Shown: positions 25,478 through 34,829 of the stretch, one piece after another
Layout: each line of letters starts with the position of its first letter
How positions within the stretch are numbered: position 1 is the first letter of the stretch
Assembly (NCBI GenBank): GCA_030068075.1
Contig: CM057831.1
Span: 8,073,464 to 8,137,463 of the forward strand
Reading direction: 5' to 3'
Source of the DNA: Paguma larvata
Taxonomy: Eukaryota > Chordata > Mammalia > Carnivora > Viverridae
Length of the DNA: 64,000 nt
The notes under the pieces: model-generated
What the model was told of the DNA's origin: nothing
Database searches by the model: none
What the model saw: only the letters and a program-made list of their open reading frames with translations
Position numbers and translations under genes: made by a program

Positions 25478-25656
25478 AGTCATCTCCCTAAAAATGCAGA
25501 TCTCCCGGCAGGCTCCGGAGCCCTGATCTCTTCCCACAAGCTGCGCCTGATTCGAGCAGATAATTTTGCTCTCTTTAACCCAGTGCAACTGAGGAAGGTC
25601 TTGGCGCTTCAGAAAGAAATTATGGGAACAAAAATGCTCTCACCAGAAGAGTACAG
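25478..25656 (+). other. candidate internal exon, unidentified
   Basis: A 179-base open frame ends exactly at a strong 5' splice site (TACAG|GTAAGA, GT at 25657-25658). The likely exon begins after a pyrimidine-rich CTCTTCCCACAAG at 25540, giving 116 bases. It would encode a peptide containing FALFNPVQLRKVLALQKEIM and ending in SPEEY plus two bases of the next codon. The mix of charged and hydrophobic residues looks protein-like, but I recognise no family. No companion exon with a matching phase and no stop downstream was found. It could equally be an exon of a gene extending outside the window, an untranslated exon, or chance. Confidence 0.3.
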
Positions 25657-25836
25657 GTAAGATTTTAGCCTGTTTATTCATGGGGAGCAGTGTCCCTTAG
25701 GTGGCCATGGAGCCTCCTAGAATAGTAAGGAAGACATGAGAGCAGATGTATGGTGCAGGGGCCTCAGTCACAAACTGTGCACGTAAGACAGAGAAAGACC
25801 CAGGCTCACTGGGCGCTACACTTCACGTAGGGCTGC

Positions 25837-26225
25837 TGCTATGGACTGAATGTTTGTTATCTCCCAGAAAATCTCCATGTTGAAGTCCTAATCCCCCACT
25901 GGAGTGATATTTAAAGATGGAGCCTTTGGGAGGTAACAAGGCTTAGTGGCGTCGTAAGGGTGGGAATCTCACGAGGCAATTAGTGCCCTTGTAAGAGACA
26001 TCGGAGAACTTGTCCCCTCTCTGTGTCAGAGAGGTCAAGGGAACACACCGCACGAGGGGACCCACCTACAAGCCAAGAGAAAAGGTCTCAGAATGAAGTC
26101 TACGTTGCTGGCACCTTAATCTTGGACTTCCCAGGCTCCAGAACTGTGAGAAAGAAACTTCTGATTTTTAACTCCCCCCCACCAGTTGTGGTATATAGTT
26201 ACAGCAGCCCACGCTGACTAATACA
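25837..26225 (+). mobile_element. solo MLT1 LTR (ERVL-MaLR) with intact 5-bp duplication
   Basis: Starts TGCTATGGACTGAATG and ends CTGACTAATACA, both typical MLT1 ends. Inside are GGAGCCTTTGGGAGGTAAC, GTAAGAGACATC and ACCTTAATCTTGGACTTCCC then GCTCCAGAACTGTGAG, in the family order. The 5 bases GCTGC at 25832-25836 are repeated exactly at 26226-26230. No internal region adjoins it, so it is a solo LTR left by recombination of an ancient element. It does not encode a protein. Confidence 0.92.
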
Positions 26226-27813
26226 GCTGCACCTCCAACTTCGGTGTTATAGTTGGCAGCCCTGATCCCTATATACCCACCTATGAAAGGAAGAGCCAGA
26301 AGCACCAGAGTGAATGCCCAGTATCACCACAACCTAACCATTAAGGAATTCAAAAGTACCAGCTACTTAATCTATACTTGAAATAAAGATTTCTTCTTCT
26401 TGCCGATGTGGAGTAACCAGGATCGGATTCACCCTACTACGTGAAAAAACAAAAACGAAGACAAAGTAAGAGAAACCATGGTTTTCACACCACTGGACGT
26501 GAGGCAACGAAGGATAGTTCCCGAGAGATGCGAAATAGATGAGGTGAGCCCTACTACTTCCCTGAACCTACGTTGTGGACAGTTTCCAGGGCACAGCCTA
26601 GGGAGGGGAAACAGATGGAACTCAGAGAGACCAAGGCACCTAGAGTTGGCAGGACCAAAAACCAAGGAGGAGAGAGCTATATATAGGGGTACCCCAGAAA
26701 TCTGAAGAGAGCCTGTCTCAAGCATTCATCAGAGCATTAATTCGTGCATAAGTGTGAACAACCACCTGGGACTGGGGGGAAAAGACACCATCTAAATGTT
26801 AAAGGAAGCAATGAGTAATACACACCAGCTAGGAGTGTGTCTATTTCCCCCAGACAGAATGAAAACCTCATGATTTCCAGAGATTAGAGTACTCAGAAAG
26901 GTATTTCCTCAGTAATGGGAATAATTAGCCCTAGATGAAACTGTTTCAATACTACCCAGCAAACCTGAAAAGCAGAACCAAAAGTATCAAACTATTTCCA
27001 AGTAACAGGACTTCATGCCAGAACAAAACTCAAGAGTACATACAAAAATATCCAAAAGCAAAGAAGAAAAATTTCATAATGGGTAGCATCTAATCAAAGA
27101 TTAGCAGGCATGCAAAGAAGCAGAAAAAATAAGACCCATATTAAGAAAAAAATCAAGACTGACCCAGACTAACAAATGATAGAATTAACAGATTAAAAGA
27201 ACATGATTGTATCTACATATTCAAAGTAGAGATATGGAAGATCTATTTTTAAAGCCCAAACGGAACTTCTAGAGGTATACTTCAACGTGTGAAATGAAAA
27301 ATACACTGGATAAGATTTAACAGCTGACTAGACATTCCAAAAGAAAAGGTTTCCTTTGAAGACTAAACAAAAACAAAAACAGCCCAAAATGAAAGAGAGA
27401 CAAAAATGGAAATAAAATTGTTAAGCTGTGGATAATCACAGATGTGAGGTCAACAAATTCTAACCATAAAAATATAAAAAAAAACTATATCCAATCGTAG
27501 CATTATAAAATTGTTCAAAACTAGATAAAGAGAAAAACTTAACAGCAGCCAGAGAAAAATGACATGTTCTAGAGAGAAAAAAGATAAGGATAGCAGAGGA
27601 TTTCTTGTTAGAAATACTGCAAGCAAAAATGCGTTGGAAAAACATCTTTAAAACTTGTGAATAAAAGATCCGTCAACCTAGAATTAAATATCCAGTGAAA
27701 CTCACTTCCAAAAATAAAAGCAAAATAAGTTAAACACATTACGAAAAAATGTTTTAGGCCTACAAAAGCTGAAAGAATTCATCATCGATAAATCTGCATT
27801 ACAAGAAATGTTT

Positions 27814-28029
27814 GTGTTTTTTTTTTAACGTTTATTTATTTTTGAGACACACAGAGACAGAGCGTGAGCAGGGGAGGGGCAGAGAGAGAGGGAGACACAG
27901 AATCGGAAGCAGGCTCCAGGCTGTGAGCCATCAGCACAGAGCCCGACGCGGGGCTCGAACACACAGACCGCGAGATCATGACCTGAGCCGAAGTCAGCCG
28001 CTTAACCGACTGAGCCACCCAGGCGCCCC
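27814..28029 (-). mobile_element. young carnivore tRNA-Lys SINE nested in HAL1
   Basis: In reverse: GGGCGCCTGGGTGGCTCAGTC head, near-consensus A and B boxes, the body with CTGATGGCTCACAGCCTGG, and an AATAAACGTT end. A 13-bp perfect duplication ACAAGAAATGTTT lies at 27801-27813 and 28030-28042, splitting the HAL1 reading ACAAGAAATG..AAAAAG. Near-consensus sequence and perfect duplication suggest a fairly recent insertion. Confidence 0.97.
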
Positions 28030-28196
28030 ACAAGAAATGTTTAAAAAGTTGTCAGAGAAAAGGAAAAAGATACTAGATGGAAACACGGATCTAAAGAAAG
28101 TACAGCAAAAGTGGTAACTACACAGGTAAATGTGTAAGAATATTCTACCATTTAAAAAAGAGCTTTAAATATTTATCTAAATTGTTTTTAAAAGCT

Positions 28197-28318
28197 GGGG
28201 TGCCTGAGTGGCTCAGTCAGTTGAGCAACCGACTCCTGATTTCAGCTCAGATCATGATCTGATGGTTTTTGAGATCAAGCCCCCCATCAGGCTCTGTGAG
28301 CACAGAGCCTGCTTGGGA

Positions 28319-28361
<43 letters not shown>

Positions 28362-28405
28362 CCTCCACCTAAAAATAAATAAACTTTAAAAAAATAATAA
28401 AAAAT
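28197..28405 (+). mobile_element. older carnivore tRNA-Lys SINE nested in HAL1
   Basis: Head GGGGTGCCTGAGTGGCTCAG, body GGCTCTGTGAGCACAGAGCCTGCTTGGGA, a long CT repeat, and AAATAAATAAAC. A short duplication AAAAGCT lies at 28190-28196 and 28406-28412. The different body places it in the older subfamily, like the copy at 20.4 kb. Confidence 0.93.
28321..28360 (+). repeat. CT dinucleotide expansion inside a SINE
   Basis: About 19 CT units in the pyrimidine region of the SINE at 28197-28405. This is the longest of the SINE CT stretches in the window. Confidence 0.9.
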
Positions 28406-29144
28406 AAAAGCTAATGAGTCAACCAAAGAAAAATAAATGTGTTATGTAGTTTATAACACATGTAAAAATAAGATGTATGGCAAAAGTAGCATATAGTCTA
28501 AGAAAAAAAATAGAAGCATAGGATGGGAGGACTTTATACTATACACGAAGTGGTATAATATCACTTGCAGAGTGACTTTGACAAGTTATAAATCATAACA
28601 ATCATAAAAATGTTTTCAAAAAAAATTATAACTAATAAACCAACAGAGGAGACAAACTGGAAATATACAAAATAACTCACATAAAAGGCAGAAAAATAAA
28701 AACAGATATGGCAAAACAAACAAGATGAATTAACCTAAGCATGTCAATAACCATATTAAAAGTAAATGGTCTAAATAACCCAATTAAAAGGCAGAGATTG
28801 TCAGATTGGATAAATTTGAAAAGGCAAGCCCTAATTACACACTTCTACAAGAAAAACACTTTGAATATAAAGACACAAATAAATTAAAAATAAAAAGATA
28901 GAAAAATAGATACAATGCCGACATTAAAACCTGGTATAAACGCTTCCCATTAGCATTGTTCTTTTAATGTCTGATATACATCAAGCGTAAAACTCTGCCA
29001 ATGAATTCAGATGGTATTAGTCAAGAAAAGTATAAAAACTGTTCGCTTGAAGTTCAGTTTTATATGTTTTACAGAATCATCAGTGAACACATAATTCATT
29101 GTTACAAATGTCTTAGTAGGATCATATCATACATTTTTCCACAG

Positions 29145-29203
29145 AAATCAGTGCCAGGAAAATGTCTGCATTCAATGTGAATTCGTGTGCTTTCTTTAAT
29201 CAG
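29145..29203 (+). other. possible small exon or juxtaposed splice site
   Basis: A 59-base segment lies between ACATTTTTCCACAG (ends 29144) and a perfect CAG|GTAAGTA 5' splice site (GT at 29204-29205). One frame is open throughout (contains KMSAFNVNSCAFFNQ) and includes an ATG. The sequence just before the GT, GTGTGCTTTCTTTAATCAG, is itself a good 3' splice site, so this could be a recursive-type AG|GT junction instead. Its phase does not fit the candidate at 25656. No expression evidence. Confidence 0.25.
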
Positions 29204-29723
29204 GTAAGTATTATATGAGCCAAAGTTTTCCCTTTCTGTCTTGGCTAACAATCAGAAGGCTCAATGCTCAATTTATTGCCAACCTCTAAAAATAAATCCA
29301 TCCCAGGTACTTAGTGGAGCCCACATGCCCTTCTTCTCATTGGTTTTTGACCACTCCTAAAATTATTTCACTTGCACTCTAACATTAGAAGCTACTTTGA
29401 ATATTTTTAAGAGTTGTATTTTATAACAGAGGAATATCAGCAATCAAACATGAGTGTGTGCCCCACCACACATACGATGTGTGAATTTAAATCAGAGAGG
29501 TTCAGTAACTGCTCCGAAGTTCCATTTTATACTATAAAGTAAGAGTAACAGTGGTTACTTTGCCTCCCTCTCAACACTTAAAAAGCATGCAACATAAAAC
29601 AAGGTTAATATTAAATGAAGTTAAAGAATTATCAAAATCGATGTGGATAAATTTTTTTTAATGAAAAAAATTTTAACCATTTTCAAATTAACAAAAAATT
29701 AATTAAAAGTTAGATGGAACCTA

Positions 29724-29939
29724 TGGAGGGCCTGGGTGGCTCCGTCGGTTAAGCGTCTGACTTCGGCTCAGGTCATGATCTCACGGCTCATGAGTTTGAG
29801 CCCCGTGTGGGGCTCTGTGCTGACAGCTCAGAGCCTGGAGCCTGCTTCAGATTCTGTGTTTCCCACTCTCTCTCCCCCTCCCCCACTCACACTCCGTCTC
29901 TCTCTCTGTCATCCATTTGCTAAAAGTAAAAAAAAAAAC
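29724..29939 (+). mobile_element. carnivore tRNA-Lys SINE (SINEC_Fc type)
   Basis: Head GGGCCTGGGTGGCTCCGTCG, body CTGACAGCTCAGAGCCTGG, CT stretch, A-rich tail. AAGTTAGATGGA is duplicated at 29707-29718 and 29940-29951. Confidence 0.96.
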
Positions 29940-30554
29940 AAGTTAGATGGACCTGAAGTCTGTCGTCAGAGAGCAATAAAGTGACCTGCTAGGGCCAGGT
30001 CACTGAATGCAGAAGCAAGAACACTCTCGGGTGAGCATGGATGAAAAAAGCCATCACCCAAACCAGGCCTGTGTCTGCGGAAGCGTTAACGGCGGGCTCC
30101 CAAAGGCTGGTGCACTCAGGTACGCACTTGCTACTCCTCTGATCGTCAATTAACATTTCTGCATGGGAGGAAAGAAAAGGAACATGGGTACAAGGGCATG
30201 AATTGCTCTGATATTTTATCAAACGCAGAATTGCCCTTAAGCAAATCTACTCCCGGCACCAGGCATTCTGCTGGAAGCTGTGAGGATTCTCCCTCTGGCC
30301 TCAGGCAGAGCCTTAGTTGTGAGGTTCACCTGTATTTTAGCATTCCAAGTGGCCAAAGACACCTGCAGCCTAGCTCTCACAGGGGTGAAAGAACTACAGA
30401 GCCTTTTCCTAGCAGATGTAGAGAGCAGTGAGTCACGCGACGGAAAAAAGTTCAGATGGTCCATCGGTGACTTGTCAAGAAAACGGTCCATCCGAAAAGA
30501 AAAGGGGGATAGAGCGGAGTATCTGTAACAAGATAGTTCATAAAGAGAGGAGTG

Positions 30555-30837
30555 GGGGCGCCTGGGTGGCTCAGTCGGTTAAGCGTACGACTTCGGCTCA
30601 GGTTATGATCTCACGGTCTGTGAATTCGAACCCCGCGTCGGGCTCTGTGCTGACGGCTCAGAGCCTGGAGCCTGCTTCGGATTCTGTACCTCCCTCTCTC
30701 TCTGCCCTTCCCCCGCTCACGCTCTGTCTCTATGTCTCCAAAAATAAATAAACGTTAAAAAAAAAAAAGAAAAAAGAAAAACCTTGCACTCTTGGGGGCA
30801 AGGACATTCGCTTTAAAAAAAAAAAAGAGAGAGAGAG
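30555..30837 (+). mobile_element. carnivore SINE with an apparent 3' transduction
   Basis: A near-consensus SINE (GGGGCGCCTGGGTGGCTCAG head, GTGAATTCGAACCCC B box, CTGACGGCTCAGAGCCTGG body, AAATAAATAAACGTT, A tail to about 30779) is followed by about 35 unique bases (30780-30814) and a second A tail (30815-30826). The target duplication AGAGAGGAGTGG sits at 30544-30555 and, beyond the second tail, at 30838-30849. The duplication therefore encloses both tails, as expected if transcription of the source copy ran on into its flank. The first base of the insert overlaps the last G of the duplication. Confidence 0.85.
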
Positions 30838-30844
30838 AGAGAGG

Positions 30845-30965
30845 AGTGGTTCCACACTTCTGGTGAGCATCCAAAATCACCTGTAGAACTTAAAACTGCA
30901 GGTATCTACCGGAGACCACATCAGTGCGTCTCAGGACATAATCCCACTTTGAGAGCCCCCAATGT
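30845..30965 (+). mobile_element. MER5-type hAT-Charlie fragment
   Basis: GAGTGGTTCCACACTTCTGG TGAGCATCCAAAATCACCTGTAGAACTTAAAACTGCAGG and the later CACTTTGAGAGCCCC match the MER5 pattern (CAGTGGTTCTCAAACTT..ATCAGAATCACC..). The SINE at 30555 landed at its 5' end, so the TSD includes AGTGG of the element. Confidence 0.65.
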
Positions 30966-31693
30966 TAGTGTCATTAGGGACCAGGATTTTTGGCATAAAA
31001 ATGAATGAAAATACAACTACATGACTTAAGTAAAGGTCTGATTTTAAGTAAAAATTATATAGGCTGCATTTGAACTGGAAGAGACAAGATGAAGTCTTTA
31101 CGCGTTTTACCTTTTAAGACAACAACGAAAGTGTCTTTCTAAGCTCTGTACGTTAAAAGGATCTAAAAACAGTGATCTATCCAAAAGCCGTACGCATCCC
31201 CTAGTGACTGGATTATGGTTTCCAAATAACATTTCCCATTAAAAGGAACAAGCTCCTAGGAGAAACAATTTATTCTAGGTCTGAGAAAGAAAAATAAATG
31301 TTATAAAACAAACCTGGAGTACTTTATACCAAGAAAGAAGAATGTTAACCAAGATTCCAGAATCATGTTAACAAGTGTCAAGAACCAACATGAAGAGGCT
31401 CCCCTGGCAAAGGCAGGATCGTATGAGCATCAAGAGAATAATAAATGACTCTAATGGATTGAAGCGTAACTCTGTTCAAACCTATAATTTCACTTCACTA
31501 AAAGAAAATCAAACCTCCAAGACAGCCTTCTATGGGTGCTGGAGAAGCAACTAATCTGCAAGTTAGTCAACAGAGGTCAAGAATTATTTTGTCCTTCCTG
31601 TATCTGCTGCACCTTGGGGTAAACAAACGAGGGGAAGTTTCTCTTTATGAAGACTAGCGTTATCACCACTTTGCAGCCCTTATTAAAAGAATA

Positions 31694-31919
31694 AGGGCGC
31701 CTGGCTGAATCGGTCCATTGAGTGTCCGACTCTCCGTCTTGGCTGAGGTCATGACCTCCCGGTCCTGAGATCAAGCCCGGTGTCCCTGGGCTCCATGCTG
31801 AGGGTGGAGCCTGTTTAGGATTCTTTCTTTCCCTCTCTCTCTGACCCTCCGCCACTTTCACACGCACTCTCTCTCCCTCTCTCTTTCAAAATAAAGAAAT
31901 AAACTTAAAATTTAAAAAA
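31694..31919 (+). mobile_element. diverged carnivore tRNA-Lys SINE, older subfamily
   Basis: Head GGGCGCCTGGCTGAATCGGTC, then GGCTGAGGTCATGACCTCCC, a body lacking the feliform CTCAGAGCCTGG duplication (CTCCATGCTGAGGGTGGAGCC), CT stretch and AAATAAACTTAAAA. No clear target duplication. Divergence and body type suggest it predates most other copies here. Confidence 0.9.
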
Positions 31920-32199
31920 GACTGAATAGAAGCAACGATCTTCCAATAGTTACTAACGTCGCACACACAGAAAGGGACAGACGTTATGTGCCAAGCTATG
32001 AAGTATTCTTGCCTTTCATACACCCATCCCCCGCCAAAAGAAAGTCGAACCTGTATCAGACCTCTAGTTTGATTTACAGGAGAGTAAGAGATAAAGAAAC
32101 ATGTTAAAAAACATCACGAGGCTATATTAAGCCGGATCAGACCGTAGGCAACTCTACAGAGCATATGGTCTAGGTACTTCAACAAACTTGAAAGGAGAA

Positions 32200-32690
32200 A
32201 CAAGAAGGGTGGAAGGAGAAGTTCTAGGTTAAAAGAGACGTGACCTATTTATCATCCGGAATCAAGATGACTTTATTTGGCTCCTGAGTCAAACAAACAA
32301 AAAGGTTTGTAAAAATAAGACAATGCCAGAATTCAAATACTGGCTGGGTAAGGAATTACAGTTAATTTGTTTATGAAAATAAATAAATGTATTAAATAAA
32401 TAAATGTATGAAAATAGCATCTTAAAAAAAAAAAGAGTCCCGCCTTTTAGAAAACACAGTGAGCTCTGCATGGATGAGATGCTATAATGTTGACAATTTG
32501 CTTTAAAATGATCCGCTGGTGGGGTGGGGGAGGGGAACGGGTGAGGTCACAGATGAAATAACACTGGCCATGAGTTAGTTATCGAAACTGAGTTCTGGGA
32601 ACATGAGGGTCCAACAGCCTCTTCCCTCTGCTTCTGTGTCTTTGACATTTTTGACAATAAGTTAAAAAATGTCACAAGCAAAAACAAAAA
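32200..32690 (+). mobile_element. L1M-type LINE 3' UTR end
   Basis: Runs GTTAAAAGAGACGTGACC, TTTATTTGGCTCCTGAGTCAAACAAACAAA, GGGTAAGGAATTACAGTTAATTTG, TTTAAAATGATCCGCTGGTG, ATGAAATAACACTGGCCATGAG and ends GACAATAAGTTAAAAAATGTC. This is the order of an old L1 3' end. A G-rich tract at 32521-32541 lies in it. Confidence 0.8.
32521..32541 (+). other. G-quadruplex motif in an L1 3' UTR
   Basis: GGGG T GGGGG A GGGG AAC GGG, loops 1, 1 and 3. G-rich tracts capable of folding are a known feature of mammalian L1 3' UTRs, so this is probably inherited from the element. Confidence 0.65.
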
Positions 32691-32699
32691 TTACAAACT

Positions 32700-32870
32700 A
32701 TGGCATTAAAGTTCACATCTGGGTCGTCTCTGAGGAAGAGAGAATGTGGACAGGGCATGAGGGAGACTTTCGGGCACTGGCAAAACTCTACCTCTTGACC
32801 TAAGTCATGGTTGTACTCAGGTGTTTATCTTGTGATACTTACTGAATTGGATATCTGTACCTCGCGCCAA
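32700..32870 (+). mobile_element. second L1M-type 3' end fragment
   Basis: CATCTGGGTCGTCTCTGAGG AAGAGAG, ACAGGGCATGAGGGAGACTTTCGGG and GTACTCAGGTGTTTATCTTGTG follow a different L1M 3' end. It directly follows the tail of the previous element. Confidence 0.6.
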
Positions 32871-33147
32871 CTTCCGACGTTCTCCTTCAACCAAAAAACT
32901 AGTTACGATTAGTCTGCGGAAACCCTGAACTATACAAACACAGGAAACGTATTCGACAGGACGCAGGTATTTAATACCTTGTAATGCATAATACATAGAG
33001 TTTAAGAAATTTATGGACATTGATCAAAAGGAAAATGATGACGTGTTGTGAATGTTGTGTGGTGTAGCCTTTAATCTTATGGGAACTAATCAGAAGACTC
33101 AGATCCATAACAGAATCAGGACATCCGTATTAAATGCAGAGAATATG

Positions 33148-33245
33148 CTAATAGCAAATACTTAGGAAGGATCTACTGTGTTCCTCGAGTTAAAAGGTGT
33201 TTATCAATTCTTTTAACTATTCGTTCAAATAAGATACTCTTTCCC
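33148..33245 (-). mobile_element. MIR fragment
   Basis: CTAATAGCAAATACTTAGGAAGGATCTACTGTGTTCC resembles the reversed MIR 3' end, followed by ATTCTTTTAACTATTCGTTC AAATAAGATACT. Confidence 0.5.
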
Positions 33246-33499
33246 CTTTCACTCATAATGTTAAATTAATTTTTACTGATCGACTAGCTAGTATACGTTT
33301 ATTGGTATCCTGTACAGTACAAAGATGAAATAACTGCCTTTGTACATACAGATGAAACCAAAGTAAATCAACATGTAATTTACTTTGAAAAAAGCCAAAG
33401 TGAGTGGAGAGGCCATGTTGCTGAAGGGTTGCAAAGCAAGGTCTTTGGTATTGGTCAGAGACCAAAGTCAGATATCCTTGCTCACCTAACAAGTTCTAT

Positions 33500-33665
33500 C
33501 ATAGCAAATATACTCTCTTTTTGTGCCTCGGTTTCTGCATTTGTAAGTGGAATAGCAGTATTATCACTTCTGGTTACTATGAGGATTAAATGAGATAGAA
33601 CTCCTAGCTCACTGCTCAACGTACGGTGCCTGCTCATTAAATATTACTATGTATTTACGGCTGTT
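33500..33665 (+). mobile_element. MIR SINE, long fragment
   Basis: GTGCCTCGGTTTCTGCATTT GTAAGTGGAATAGCAGTATT, then TATGAGGATTAAATGAGATAG, then GTACGGTGCCTGCTCATTAAATATTA. These are central and 3' MIR segments in order. Confidence 0.85.
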
Positions 33666-34160
33666 ATAACTTTAAAAGGATCCGTCTCGTAAAATGATAA
33701 ATGAATCTCTCTCTCCTTTGGCACTCTCAAAATGTCCCCCTAAAAGAAACAGGAGGAAGAAAATGATAAAATAGAGAATACGCCTAATGAGGGTTCTGAA
33801 AAAAAACAAAACAAAACAAAAAAAGTTTTATTTCCATTTTATTTCAAATAAAAAAAAAAAAAAGGAAGAAGTCTATGACGCAGCACACCTGAATGGCTAG
33901 GAATTTAAAAGCAAGATGCGGGAAAGTTAAAAATCAAAACCTAATTGCTGTGAAGGTTCCAAGCTGGGGAAAAAAAAAAAAATACGACTGCTCTCAAACT
34001 TGAAAGTTTACAAGCCAAGGCTGACTTGGAAGAAATTATTCAACAATCCTCAACCCCTGGTTGAGAGAATCAGGTCAGGGGGTACAGAAGCTCACAGGAA
34101 ACCCACCTGAACCAGACAGCCATGAAAAGTACAGGGGCTCTCGTGTGCAGCGGGCACCGC
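33666..34160. other. unique stretch with A-rich runs
   Basis: Holds A-rich simple stretches (about 33799-33825, 33850-33863 and 33969-33981) and otherwise unrecognised sequence. Confidence 0.5.
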
Positions 34161-34164
34161 TTAC

Positions 34165-34271
34165 CTGGGTGTGAGGAAATGGTGCCAGTCGCCGGGGTCC
34201 CGTCGGGTAATCTCCGATGACGCCGGTGGCCCTGGTCTCTCTCCGAGGCTCCAGAGCCTCTCAGGGCCCAT
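34165..34271 (-). other. candidate exon with ATG and strong 5' splice site
   Basis: On the minus strand an ATG at 34271-34269 opens a frame of 35 codons plus 2 bases running to CCCAG|GTAAGC (GT at 34164-34163). The peptide begins MGPERLWSLGERPG. The segment is GC-rich with several CpGs. Against it: the ATG context is ordinary, the upstream acceptor is weak, GTAAGC is slightly off consensus, and I recognise no family. It could be a first coding exon of an unannotated transcript or chance. Confidence 0.2.
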
Positions 34272-34777
34272 AGGACTTTTAAGGTCCCCAAATATGTGCT
34301 ATATTTTGACAACAGCGTGTTTTATAAGTCGTTTGTCATCAGCAAACTTTAGACAAGGTTAATGAAAGTTCTGTCACTTTAATGTCTAGCCGGCTTTAAA
34401 TTACAAATGTCATACGCCACGACTAAAGAAAGGGCACCGCAATAATACCATAAACCATCATCTCCAGGGACATACAGGTAATTGCATAGCTCATTAAAAA
34501 ACTGTTTTAATTATTAATTGACCGTGTCAGAGTTGTCCTTTGAAGTCAATTTTAATTTTTTTTTTCCTCGCCAGCATTATGATTTCAAGCTGACCTACAG
34601 AACTTTGTGTACCGCCTAACACACCGCCAGCAGAGGTTGCTAAGAAAGCTCTCGGATCTCCAGAATTCCTTTCTGAGTCATCTGCAAATAATTTGCGGAC
34701 CGAGGGGAAGGGGAGAGGCGAACATCTTTGAAGAGGTTGTGGTCTATTCCGTTCACTTTCGAGAGACCCCGGAACAA

Positions 34778-34827
<50 letters not shown>
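34778..34827 (+). repeat. AAT trinucleotide microsatellite
   Basis: About 16-17 uninterrupted AAT units. An open frame through it reads as polyasparagine and the opposite strand as polyisoleucine or polytyrosine; these are artefacts of the repeat. It is preceded by the non-repeat ACCCCGGAACAA, not by a recognisable SINE or LINE tail. Confidence 0.97.

Positions 34828-34829
<2 letters not shown>

Larger units (their letters stand above)
26390..28922 (+). mobile_element. HAL1-like half-LINE (L1M lineage), with two nested SINEs
   Basis: The order follows HAL1/L1M from its 5' UTR (AGAGTTGGCAGGACCAAAAACCAAGG; GAAGAGAGCCTGTCTC) through ORF1-like sequence (GGCATGCAAAGAAGCAG; AATGAAAAATACACTGGAT; GCAGCCAGAGAAAAATGACA; AACCTAGAATTAAATATCC AGTGAAA) to a short endonuclease-start segment (TAAATGGTCTAAATAACCC AATTAAAAGGCAGAGATTGTC). 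It stops near 28922 with no reverse transcriptase. No open frame survives. SINEs at 27814-28029 and 28197-28405 interrupt it, so the element itself is about 2.1 kb. The family and the stop point rest on memory of the consensus. Confidence 0.75.

Noticed and set aside
25541..29203. Joining the candidate exons at 25656 and 29145 into one transcript
   Set aside because: The reading phases do not fit: in the phase set by the first segment the second one meets a stop before its donor. A spliced gene from these two pieces is not supported.
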